Assembly (NCBI GenBank): GCA_023260495.1
Contig: JALQVB010000019.1
Location: 1 to 15,931, forward strand
Direction: 5' to 3'
DNA length: 15,931 bases
From: Aquiluna sp.
GTDB lineage: Bacteria; Actinomycetota; Actinomycetes; Actinomycetales; Microbacteriaceae
A model generated the notes under the pieces. It saw only the letters and a program-made list of their open reading frames with translations. It searched no databases and was not told the origin of the DNA. Position numbers and translations under genes: made by a program. Of the stretch, positions 8,570 to 15,792 are shown one piece after another. Each line of letters opens with the position of its first letter. Within the stretch, counting starts at the first letter, position 1.

Positions 8570-9376
8570 GTGAGTGTGTCCGGAGATTTCTTCCAATTTC
8601 GGTCTGGTGAGCTGACTCCGGTTGATGTTGCGCTGGCCGACAATCTAACAGTTGCAGATAGCTTCTTGGTCTTAGATGGCACGGTGCGGGCAATTGATAA
8701 GCACTTCGAGCGATTTGCTGGCTCAATTGAATCGGAGCTCACTAAGGCGCAGTTGCCCGATTTCTTCTCGCAGTTCATCGACTCCATCCCCAGAAAGGGC
8801 GAGTGGTTCCCACGAATCGAATACCGGGCTTCGCAGCCCGAGGGCGAGCGATTGTTCTCGCGAATTCGCCCGGCGCCCGAGCTAACCGAGAGCGTGCAAC
8901 TGTGGTCCCTGGACGAGCCCGATCCTCGCGAACAACCACAGGTGAAGGGGCCTGACCTCTCAATCTGTCAAAGACTTCGCCGCAAAGCAAATCTGAACGG
9001 TGCCGATGAGGCGGTCATACTTAGCGACGATGGTTACATTGCAGACGGCGCACTGAGCTCAATTTTGTGGTGGCGCGGAGAGACCCTGTGCGCCCCTGAT
9101 CACACCACCACCTGGCTCCCCTCCGTTACCCGCTCCCTGCTGTTGAAAATAGCCAACCAGGCTGGCTACGAGACCAAGATGGAGCGAGCGAGGCCGGCAG
9201 ACCTGGCAGGTTGCGAAATCTGGAGCGTTAGTGCGCTGCAGGGCATCCGCAGCGTAGTGAGTTGGGGCGACATTCCAGTGGGTATGGCTTCTCATAAGAA
9301 ATCATTTACCAAGAGACTCTCACTCTTTGCAGAACCGCTTCCTATGCAGACAACCAGCTTCCCTGGGGCTTTATAG
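8570..9376 (+). CDS. pabC: Class IV PLP-dependent lyase/aminotransferase, probable 4-amino-4-deoxychorismate lyase
   Basis: Aminodeoxychorismate lyase splits 4-amino-4-deoxychorismate into para-aminobenzoate and pyruvate, completing the step begun by PabB, which is encoded divergently 32 bases away. The 268 residues cover a complete fold-type IV protein. The opening LTPVDVALADNLTVADSF and the DKHFERF stretch match the N-terminal domain. K126 (in VKGPDL) sits 19 residues before GADEAVI, the same spacing as the catalytic PLP lysine (KHLNR) before NADEALV in E. coli PabC as I recall it. The following GYIADGALSS has Asp where the family has the Glu that contacts the PLP ring nitrogen. A branched-chain or D-amino-acid aminotransferase is the alternative, and the pabB context favours PabC. 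The start is GTG 8570, and a second GTG lies two codons later. The gene abuts the SRAP gene (TAGATG). Confidence 0.75.
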   Translation: MSVSGDFFQFRSGELTPVDVALADNLTVADSFLVLDGTVRAIDKHFERFAGSIESELTKAQLPDFFSQFIDSIPRKGEWFPRIEYRASQPEGERLFSRIRPAPELTESVQLWSLDEPDPREQPQVKGPDLSICQRLRRKANLNGADEAVILSDDGYIADGALSSILWWRGETLCAPDHTTTWLPSVTRSLLLKIANQAGYETKMERARPADLAGCEIWSVSALQGIRSVVSWGDIPVGMASHKKSFTKRLSLFAEPLPMQTTSFPGAL

Positions 9377-10078
9377 ATGTGCGGAAGATTCGTAATTGCT
9401 AAGGAAATTGGCGGCATCGCAGAGCTGTTCGAGCTGGATGAGGTGCCCCAGGAGTACTCCCCCGTAAGCTTCAACATCGCACCAACCCAGCAGGTCCCAA
9501 TAATTGTTGAGCGTGAGGTAGATGGAATACCGTCTCGAGAGCTGCATCGTGCCAGATGGGGACTTATACCCTCCTGGGCCAAAGAAATTCCCCAAACGCC
9601 GCTGTTCAATGCCCGAATTGAGACCGCTTTAGAAAAGCCCAGCTTCAAAGAGGCAACTCTGGCCAAACGATGTGCCATTCCAGCATCCGGCTACTTTGAG
9701 TGGCAAGCCGGACCTGACGGGAAGCGGCCCTTCTATATCCACCCTCCCGAAGGCATGTTGGCCTTTGCGGGCATCTACTGGTGGTGGCGGGATCCCCAAA
9801 AGCAGCAGAGCGATCCATCCAGATGGCTGCTGACCACTTCGATTCTGACCAAGGACAGCGCAGCTGAACTCGCCTCGATTCACGACCGTAACCCGGTTTT
9901 TCTCTCCAACGAGAACCTTGCCGCTTGGCTATCGCCAGATTATGAGAGTTCCCCCGAATTGCTCACAGCGCTTGCTGAGGAGTCTGACCTAGTTGCCCAG
10001 AATCTAGAATTTCACCCTGTTTCAAACCAGGTTGGACAGGTCGGAAACAACTTTGCAGAGCTAATTCAGAAGATTTAA
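9377..10078 (+). CDS. SRAP-domain protein (YedK/HMCES family), abasic-site DNA-protein crosslinker
   Basis: SRAP proteins bind abasic sites in single-stranded DNA and form a thiazolidine crosslink through the N-terminal cysteine, shielding the lesion from nucleases and error-prone synthesis. The 233 residues match the bacterial family. C2 follows the initiator Met (MCGRFV), which is removed in this family so that Cys becomes residue 1. Other active-site elements are FNIAPTQ (N34), RWGLIPSW, FNARIET (N78), SGYFEW (E108) and IHDRNP (H169). The usual family motif is HDRMP, so Asn replaces Met beside the catalytic His. The ATG directly abuts the stop of the PabC-like gene (9374-9376), so the two are likely co-transcribed and the start is fixed by the need for Cys2. 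An SOS operator lies just downstream, ahead of the next two genes. Confidence 0.94.
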   Translation: MCGRFVIAKEIGGIAELFELDEVPQEYSPVSFNIAPTQQVPIIVEREVDGIPSRELHRARWGLIPSWAKEIPQTPLFNARIETALEKPSFKEATLAKRCAIPASGYFEWQAGPDGKRPFYIHPPEGMLAFAGIYWWWRDPQKQQSDPSRWLLTTSILTKDSAAELASIHDRNPVFLSNENLAAWLSPDYESSPELLTALAEESDLVAQNLEFHPVSNQVGQVGNNFAELIQKI

Positions 10079-10088
10079 CCCGAGCCAT

Positions 10089-10118
10089 TTGAAAAATGTC
10101 TCAGTAGCAACCTAAACT
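10089..10118 (+). promoter_or_regulatory. Candidate promoter of the DUF6504-dnaE2 unit
   Basis: TTGAAA (10089-10094) and TAAACT (10113-10118) are 18 bases apart, a plausible -35/-10 pair. Transcription would begin near 10125, inside the LexA operator, so bound LexA would block initiation. Confidence 0.45.
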
Positions 10119-10124
10119 AACTAA

Positions 10125-10140
10125 TCGAACAAATGTTCGA
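10125..10140 (+). promoter_or_regulatory. LexA operator (SOS box)
   Basis: TCGAAC, AAAT, GTTCGA form a perfect 16-base inverted repeat, the consensus LexA operator of Actinobacteria and Bacillus (core GAAC-N4-GTTC). It lies 20 bases before the ATG at 10160, immediately downstream of a candidate -10 box. It predicts that the DUF6504-like gene and dnaE2 are repressed by LexA and induced by DNA damage. Confidence 0.93.
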
Positions 10141-10159
10141 ATAGTTAGGGGAATTGGTC

Positions 10160-10444
10160 ATGCAGCTCGAAACGCTCGTCGGGGTTGTGCTGGACGTAGA
10201 TGGTGCACCGGTTTCCTTTATCTGGAATTCTCGGCAATACACCGTGGCCTCGCGTCCAGTGCGCTGGTACTCACGCAAGCTTTGGTGGCAGGAGGCTGCT
10301 GCCGCGCCCAGAGGCGCTGGGGCAGCGCTGGTGGAAATCGAGATGTGGCGGCTCTGGGCGGTAAGTGATTACGACCGAGTGTTTCTAGAGATGAAGCATC
10401 TTGACCCCGAGGATAGCTGGGAGATTCACCGGATCGATAGCTGA
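10160..10444 (+). CDS. DUF6504-like small protein encoded upstream of dnaE2
   Basis: The product is 94 residues with no signal peptide or membrane segment, and its function is unknown. The pattern of widely spaced tryptophans and tyrosines (FIWNSRQYTV, RPVRWYSRKLWW, EIEMWRLWAV, YDRVFLEM, DSWEIHRID) resembles the actinobacterial DUF6504 family, often encoded beside imuB and dnaE2. I recognise this from memory of the family and have not searched. The start is ATG 10160, with AGGGG at 10147-10151 spaced 8 bases upstream; an in-frame TTG at 10154 would leave only 2 bases. It sits directly behind the LexA box. Its TGA shares one base with the dnaE2 ATG (TGATG at 10442-10446), implying coupled translation. 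I infer a helper role for the SOS polymerase. Confidence 0.8.
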   Translation: MQLETLVGVVLDVDGAPVSFIWNSRQYTVASRPVRWYSRKLWWQEAAAAPRGAGAALVEIEMWRLWAVSDYDRVFLEMKHLDPEDSWEIHRIDS

Positions 10445-13400
10445 TGGGCTTTACACACCTAAATCTCTCCAGCGCATACTCTGCTCACTACGGCACCAAC
10501 CGCCCAGAACAGCTAGTTGCCGCAGCGAATGCGATGGGCTTTGATGCGCTAGCAATAACCGACCGAGATGGTCTGTATGGCGCAATAAAGCACATTGGGG
10601 CCTGCATCAGAGAGGGCATTTCGCCAATAGTTGGCGCAAACCTAGAGGTTTTTGGCGAGCAGAGCTTGGGGCGCATAACGATACTGGCCCATGGCCACAA
10701 CCGTGGCGCCGGTTGGGCGACCCTATGTCGAATAGTCTCCAAAGCTCATCAGCGCACCGGCAGAGACAAGCGTCCGATGATAGCGCTGAGTGATTTGTCG
10801 CAGCTGATATCTCAATCTCCCAGCTGCACGGTGCTACTGGGTCCGCAGTCCCAGTTAGCCGATGCGGTGTTGCATGACCCGGCTGTAGCCGGGTCGCTTC
10901 TAGCGGCTTGGCAACAGGCACTTCCCCACCCCGGCACTTTGGCCATTGAGGTGGTGAATCAGCTCACCGAACCTGGCAAACTGCTATCACAAGAGCATGC
11001 GCTTGCCATGCTTGAACTTGCTCAGGCCGGCGGCGTACCGGCAGTGCTAACAAATGCGGTTCGATATCTTGAGCCAGACGATGCGCTGACTGCCGATGTC
11101 CTAGATGCCGCTCGGCACCTAGAGCCACTTGGGCTGTTCGTGCCGCAGCCAAATGCCCAAGCCTGGCTCAAGCCGACAGCCACAATGGCCAGACTGGCCC
11201 TAGAGATTGCGGAAGATACCGTACTGGCCTCCAGACTGCTTTCCAGCACCGAGCAGCTTGCCGACAGGTGCCGACTGGACCCGGTGCAAGACTGCGGCTG
11301 GGGTCAGCCTAAGACTCCCGAGCAAAAGGCACTTGGTATCGAGGGAAATCCGTTTGAGGTGCTGTGGCAAAAGGCCCATACCGCTATTCCCTGGCGCTAT
11401 CCAGATGCCAAGGCCGCACAGCTAGCCCAGATTCAACACCGACTTTCCAAAGAATTAATCGCAATCAACCAGCTCGGTTTTGCCACCTATTTCCTGACGG
11501 TTGCCGATGTGGCGCAAATGATCAGAGACATGAGCATTCGCATAGCCGCCAGGGGATCGGGAGCGGGTTCGCTGGTCAATTACCTGCTTGGCATAAGTGG
11601 TGTTGATCCAATTTCCGAGGGGCTGCTATTTGAAAGATTTCTCTCCACCGAGCGCAGCACGCTGCCCGATATCGACATTGATGTGGAATCAGCTAGGCGG
11701 CACGACATCTATCGGGCAATCTTCCGTCGCTATGGCGGCAATAGGGTAACTCTGCTTTCCATGCAGTCCACCTATCGTGGACGTGGTGCAGTGCGAGACA
11801 GCGGTTTGGCACTTGGCCTCGAAGACGATGAGATTGACAAGATCGCAAAGAATATGTGGCGCTTCTCTGCCCGCAGCTTCAAGAAGGCGATGGCCGAGCG
11901 GCCGGAATTAGCTCGGTTTGCTACCGACAGCAAAAACGACCGACAGCTGAGTCTGCTGGTTGACATCACCGAGCGACTGGACAAACTCCCCCGGCACATC
12001 TCGGTGCATCCCTGCGGGGTCATCTTAGGAAACTCCTCGCTGCTGGATCTAACGCCCACGGAAGCGAGCGGCATGGGATTGCCGATGAGTCAATTCGATA
12101 AGGATGACATGGACCCCATGGGCTTTCTGAAGCTGGATGTGCTGGGCGTGCGCATGCAGAGTGCGATGGCCTACAGCGTGAGGGAGATATCCCGAGTCTC
12201 CAGTAAGAAAGTTGATCTGGATTCGATTTCCAGAAGCGACCCCGATGTCTACAAACTCATTCGCACCACAAACACCCTGGGCATGTTTCAGATTGAGAGC
12301 CCAGGGCAGCGCGAGCTAACCGGCAAGCATCAGCCCACTAGGTTCAACGACCTAACCCTTCAAATATCGCTATTTAGGCCTGGACCAATGAAGGGAAACA
12401 TGATCAAGCCCTACCTGGATGGCAGGCACGGGCTGATCAATCCCGACTATCTGCACCCCGACCTTCGGCCAATTCTCGAGGAAAGCTACGGCGTGGTGGT
12501 GTTTCACGAGCAACTGATGCGCATCATGCAGGTGATGACCGGCTGCACCCTGGCAAGGGCCGATGAAATGCGGCGCATGCTGAGCAAGGATCAGAGAGCC
12601 AAGGCAATAGAGCAGTACTTCAAGAGCTCTGCTACCGCCCGTGGCTACAGCAAGACCTTGATCGAGAAGGTCTGGTCAATCATTGAGGGCTTTGGCAGCT
12701 TCGGCTTCTGCAAGGCACACGGGGCCGCATTTGCCACGCCGACCTACCAGTCAGCCTGGCTGAAGACCCACTATCCAGTTGAGTTCATAGCGGGTCTGTT
12801 GACTCATGACCCGGGCATGTATCCCCGGAGATTGATTCTGGCCGAAGCCAGGCGACTTGGGGTCAAGATTCTGCCGATAGACGTAAATAGATCCACCGAT
12901 GAATACCTGGTCGAAAAAACTAAATCGGGACTGGCAGTGCGGATGGCGATAACCGAAATAGCTGGAATTTCTAGGCCGGAGATTGAGCGCATTCGCTGCG
13001 AGCAGCCCTTTAGCGACGTTTTGGACTTTTATCAGCGCGCCAGACCCTCGCGCCGCACCCTGGAGCGACTCACCCTGATCGGTGCGCTAGACCAGCTTGC
13101 TGGCATAGCGGCAGAGAACGCCCAGCACAATCGCTCCGATCTGCTGGTGCATGTGCGAGCAATAAGTGCCAAGCCACCCAGGCAAATCGATAAGAATCAG
13201 CTTCAATTCGAGCTTGGCTCACTCGAGAAGTTGCCCAGCGGCAATATCGCACCTAGTCCACAGGAGAAGCTGGATGCAGAACTAGCCCTCACCGGAATGG
13301 ACATCAGCGCGCATCAGATAGATAGATTCCAATCAATGTTGGATGAGCTGGGTGTAGTGCGAGCCGGTGAGCTTGCAGGATTGCGCAGCAACACCGAGGT

Positions 13401-13671
13401 GCTAGTCGCTGGGGTTCGCGTTGCCACCCAAACTCCCCCGATGCGCAGCGGCAAGCGGGTGGTGTTTATCAGCCTCGATGACGGCACCGGATGCGCCGAT
13501 GCCACCTTCTTTGACGAGGCCCAACGGCGCTGTTCACAGCTGCTATTTCAAAACAGATTGCTTCTCATATCAGGAAAGACCCGCCGCACCGGAGTGCGAG
13601 GGGTCTCAATCCTGGCCGAGAATGCCTGGGATCTCAGGCAGCTCTGGGACAGCTGGAAAAAGGCTTCTTAG
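10444..13671 (+). CDS. dnaE2: Error-prone DNA polymerase III alpha subunit (DnaE2)
   Basis: DnaE2 is the C-family polymerase used for SOS-induced translesion synthesis in bacteria lacking Pol V. The 1075 residues are complete. A PHP domain covers about 1-200. The polymerase core carries RGSGAGS (around 372-386) and the catalytic aspartates in PDIDID (D409, D411, with D413), and the third catalytic aspartate is D565 in KLDVLG. The FRPGPM and GFCKAHGAAFA regions follow. A helix-hairpin-helix region lies at about 830-890 and a C-terminal OB fold at about 986-1060 (VLVAGVRVATQTPP, DDGTGCADATFF). In the PHP domain the metal motifs look lost: HxH is N7-L-S9 and TDHD is TDRD (40-42). The length, PHP type and LexA-controlled position favour DnaE2 over the replicative DnaE1. 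The stop overlaps the convergent BI-1 gene by four bases. Confidence 0.93.
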   Translation: MGFTHLNLSSAYSAHYGTNRPEQLVAAANAMGFDALAITDRDGLYGAIKHIGACIREGISPIVGANLEVFGEQSLGRITILAHGHNRGAGWATLCRIVSKAHQRTGRDKRPMIALSDLSQLISQSPSCTVLLGPQSQLADAVLHDPAVAGSLLAAWQQALPHPGTLAIEVVNQLTEPGKLLSQEHALAMLELAQAGGVPAVLTNAVRYLEPDDALTADVLDAARHLEPLGLFVPQPNAQAWLKPTATMARLALEIAEDTVLASRLLSSTEQLADRCRLDPVQDCGWGQPKTPEQKALGIEGNPFEVLWQKAHTAIPWRYPDAKAAQLAQIQHRLSKELIAINQLGFATYFLTVADVAQMIRDMSIRIAARGSGAGSLVNYLLGISGVDPISEGLLFERFLSTERSTLPDIDIDVESARRHDIYRAIFRRYGGNRVTLLSMQSTYRGRGAVRDSGLALGLEDDEIDKIAKNMWRFSARSFKKAMAERPELARFATDSKNDRQLSLLVDITERLDKLPRHISVHPCGVILGNSSLLDLTPTEASGMGLPMSQFDKDDMDPMGFLKLDVLGVRMQSAMAYSVREISRVSSKKVDLDSISRSDPDVYKLIRTTNTLGMFQIESPGQRELTGKHQPTRFNDLTLQISLFRPGPMKGNMIKPYLDGRHGLINPDYLHPDLRPILEESYGVVVFHEQLMRIMQVMTGCTLARADEMRRMLSKDQRAKAIEQYFKSSATARGYSKTLIEKVWSIIEGFGSFGFCKAHGAAFATPTYQSAWLKTHYPVEFIAGLLTHDPGMYPRRLILAEARRLGVKILPIDVNRSTDEYLVEKTKSGLAVRMAITEIAGISRPEIERIRCEQPFSDVLDFYQRARPSRRTLERLTLIGALDQLAGIAAENAQHNRSDLLVHVRAISAKPPRQIDKNQLQFELGSLEKLPSGNIAPSPQEKLDAELALTGMDISAHQIDRFQSMLDELGVVRAGELAGLRSNTEVLVAGVRVATQTPPMRSGKRVVFISLDDGTGCADATFFDEAQRRCSQLLFQNRLLLISGKTRRTGVRGVSILAENAWDLRQLWDSWKKAS

Positions 13672-14411
13672 TCCTGGTTGAAGATCGCCAGCAGTCGCAG
13701 AATCTCAACGTAGAGCCAGATCAGCGATGCGGTTAACCCAAAGGCCGCGCGCCATTCCATCTGCTCTGGCCAACCCTGGGCAATGCCAACGCGAATGGTC
13801 TCGAAGTCCAGGTTCAGCGTGAAGGCTGCCAGACCAACGCCCACCAGGGCAATCAGCCAACCAAACGGAGACGTGTAGACGCTCATGCCAGCAAATAGTG
13901 CAAAGCCGAGGTTCACCATCGCGAACACGAAGTAGCCCATGAGGGCGAAGGTCATCATGCGGGTAAAGCGCGCGTCCACCTTGACCCAGCCGAACCGGTA
14001 GGCGGCAAACATTGCTCCAGCGGTTGCAAAGGTACCGATTACAGCGGTCTGAACAATGCCCGGGTACATCGCCTCAAAGATGCCGCTGAGACCACCGATG
14101 AATACACCCTGAACCAGGGCATAAGACATCATCACGCCCGGGCGAACCTTCTTGCCGAAAGAGGCCCAGAGGCCAAGACCCAAACCAACAAACAAGGCTG
14201 GCAGAAGAAGGAAGTAGAGACCAAAGAACCAGGTAACTGCAGCACCGGCGACTACAGCCAGGAACATACCCATGACCTTTGAGGTGGTTCCCTCCATGGT
14301 CATCTTGTTGGCAGTTATCCGACCAAACTCCTGATCGACCTGGGACGGCGACATCGAACTAGTGCTGAGACCGGTGCGCAGGGCCTGATTGAAAGCAGGG
14401 TTGTGTGACAC
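13668..14411 (-). CDS. Bax inhibitor-1/YccA family membrane protein
   Basis: This is an integral membrane protein of the BI-1/YccA (TMBIM) family. Family members form pH-sensitive calcium-leak channels or modulate membrane proteases, but the role in actinobacteria is not established. The product of about 247 residues has a polar N-terminal tail of some 45 residues. About seven hydrophobic helices follow, with typical elements such as FATAGAMFAAYRFGWVK, MTFALMGYFVFAMVN, and LNLDFETIRVGIAQG, whose acidic residues are near the pore signature, and a C-terminal LIWLYVEILRLLAIF helix. The start is GTG 14411, chosen because GGAGG (14416-14420) precedes it by 4 bases; the frame opens to a TTG at 14441 without an RBS. 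It follows the hydrolase gene by 33 bases, so it is probably the last gene of that unit. Its TAA overlaps the dnaE2 TAG. Confidence 0.93.
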   Translation of the reverse strand: MSHNPAFNQALRTGLSTSSMSPSQVDQEFGRITANKMTMEGTTSKVMGMFLAVVAGAAVTWFFGLYFLLLPALFVGLGLGLWASFGKKVRPGVMMSYALVQGVFIGGLSGIFEAMYPGIVQTAVIGTFATAGAMFAAYRFGWVKVDARFTRMMTFALMGYFVFAMVNLGFALFAGMSVYTSPFGWLIALVGVGLAAFTLNLDFETIRVGIAQGWPEQMEWRAAFGLTASLIWLYVEILRLLAIFNQD

Positions 14412-14415
14412 TTTT

Positions 14416-14420
14416 CCTCC
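14416..14420 (-). promoter_or_regulatory. Ribosome binding site deciding the GTG start of the BI-1 gene
   Basis: On the minus strand this reads GGAGG followed by AAAA and then GTG (14411-14409). It selects that GTG over the upstream TTG at 14441. Confidence 0.72.
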
Positions 14421-14444
14421 ATATCGAAAAGACTTTTGCAAAGC

Positions 14445-15056
14445 CTAAGTGAGATCGCTGGAACTTTCCTGCAAGTGTTCTGCAGAAATCTGGTGTCCAC
14501 CCCCGTGGGAAAGCCATTTCACCTCGGCCCCAAAGCTTTCCAATTGCGCCACCCACTGCTTGGTTATGGCCTCGGGTGCATAGGGGTCATGGGTGCCGTT
14601 TGCAATCCATACCCGCTTTCCGGAGAGAGCTGGTGGGGAGTCGATCTGGCTGTAGGGGCGGGTGCTGCCGAATAGCACAGCCCCCGAAAGCGCGGTCGGA
14701 GCATCAACCAGCATGGCCGCCGCGGTGTTGGCCCCATTAGAGAAGCCAACTGCAACAACTTGGCTGGCATCAATCCCATATTCAGCTGAGGCCGCTTCAA
14801 GGAAACCAACCAGATCCGCAACCGAACTTCGAATCGAGTCTTCGTTGAACGAACCATCCGGGTAGCGCTCGAAGAATCGATTCATTCCGTTTTCAACCCA
14901 GAGTCCGCGCGGTGATAGCAGGTTGGCATCGGGGTCTAAGCGCGAACCAAGCCCTAACAAATCATGCTCATCTGCCCCGGTGCCGTGCAGCAACAGCAGC
15001 GTACGCCCTGATTTACCGGGCCGGTAGACGTGCGGCCTAGAAAGATCAGCTGACAC
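14445..15056 (-). CDS. Alpha/beta hydrolase, phospholipase/carboxylesterase (MhqD-like)
   Basis: This is a cytoplasmic serine hydrolase of the phospholipase/carboxylesterase family, resembling MhqD of Bacillus, which is encoded beside a ring-cleaving dioxygenase and induced by hydroquinones. The 203 residues match the family. After the oxyanion-region motif LLLLHGTGADEHD (20-32), the nucleophile elbow is GFSNGA (S106). The acid residue is D157 in NGTHDPYAP, and the catalytic histidine is H188 in GGGHQIS, so the triad appears complete. Between them, LLSPRG is a family hallmark. The start is GTG 15056, supported by GAGG at 15063-15066 with 6 bases spacing. The frame continues to 15206, but that part lies inside the dioxygenase gene. 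The gene overlaps the end of the dioxygenase by 11 bases, so the two are probably one operon. The true substrate is unknown. Confidence 0.9.
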   Translation of the reverse strand: MSADLSRPHVYRPGKSGRTLLLLHGTGADEHDLLGLGSRLDPDANLLSPRGLWVENGMNRFFERYPDGSFNEDSIRSSVADLVGFLEAASAEYGIDASQVVAVGFSNGANTAAAMLVDAPTALSGAVLFGSTRPYSQIDSPPALSGKRVWIANGTHDPYAPEAITKQWVAQLESFGAEVKWLSHGGGHQISAEHLQESSSDLT

Positions 15057-15792
15057 CTGGAACCTCAATTCTTGGCAGGCTGGCAGAGATTTGCTCGCGC
15101 GAAGGCTCCAGCCATGGCGGAAGCTTGAGCGAGCGACCAAGCTCCAATAATGGCTCATCGATAGCAAATCCTGGGTCGTCGGTTGCAATTTCGAAGAGCA
15201 CCCCACCTGGTTCGCGGAAATAAATGCTCTTGAAGTACTGCCTGTCCATAATCTCTGTGACTCGGATTCCCTGCTCCATGAGTTCCTGTTGCCACTGGGT
15301 CATGGTTAGCAAGTCGGGGGCTCGAAACGCCACGTGGTGAACAGTGCCACCAGCCTGCAACGAAGGGTCCGAAGCTCCGGGCTCAACTCTGACGAATGCA
15401 CCCGCTCCCCCCTGTGACATCTGGAAGTTTTTGTCGTTCTCACCGATTTCCATACCTAACATTTCAGTGAGCATGAGAGCGGTTGGCTCAAGCTGGGCCT
15501 CGGAGAAGGTGACGGTGTGGAGACCGCGAATGGCCTTGTCTTGCGGAATTGAGCCGTAGCCGTCCCATCCGCTGCGATTATCACCCGGGGATTCGATCAG
15601 CTCGAGAATCATGCCGTCGGGATCAAAGAGGCTGACTCCGTGGCCGGCAGTGAGCGTTGAGTGCGGAACCGACAGAGCAGCCAGACGTTGTGCCCACCAT
15701 CCGGTGGCTCCCTCGGGAATGCTAAAGCTGGTAACGGAGGTTATGCCGGCCCCGACTCGGCCTTGAGAAATACCAGGCCATGGGAAGAAAGT
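15046..15792 (-). CDS. VOC-family ring-cleaving dioxygenase (MhqE/MhqO-like), N-terminus missing at a junction
   Basis: VOC (glyoxalase-fold) extradiol dioxygenases of this group cleave hydroquinone-type rings using a bound metal. About 248 residues are recognisable, starting at TFFPWPG, compared with ~310 in the family. The rest comprises GVSLFDPDGMILELIE (near 15597-15645), IRGLHTVTF at the start of the second VOC module, GTVHHVAFRAPD with a metal-binding His (near 15318-15350) and FREPGGVLFEIATDDPGF with a metal-binding Glu (near 15170-15220). The ~60-residue N-terminal part, including the first beta-alpha unit, should lie above 15792. The frame there stays open to 15912 but is only the antisense of a transporter fragment. 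I treat the gene as complete at its 3' end and cut at 15785-15795, probably by an assembly error. It is co-oriented with and overlaps the hydrolase gene. Confidence 0.88.
   Translation of the reverse strand, partial: TFFPWPGISQGRVGAGITSVTSFSIPEGATGWWAQRLAALSVPHSTLTAGHGVSLFDPDGMILELIESPGDNRSGWDGYGSIPQDKAIRGLHTVTFSEAQLEPTALMLTEMLGMEIGENDKNFQMSQGGAGAFVRVEPGASDPSLQAGGTVHHVAFRAPDLLTMTQWQQELMEQGIRVTEIMDRQYFKSIYFREPGGVLFEIATDDPGFAIDEPLLELGRSLKLPPWLEPSREQISASLPRIEVPGVS

Noticed and set aside
8538..8726. Longer N-terminus for PabB
   Set aside because: The extra part overlaps the divergent PabC-like gene, reads as non-coding, and ATG 8537 has a fitting AGGGG upstream.
10154..10159. TTG start two codons upstream for the DUF6504-like gene
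   Set aside because: It lies only 2 bases after the AGGGG ribosome binding site, while ATG 10160 has an 8-base spacing.
15057..15206. Longer N-terminus (50 more residues) for the alpha/beta hydrolase
   Set aside because: It lies inside the dioxygenase coding region, whereas GTG 15056 has GAGG 6 bases upstream and gives the usual family length.
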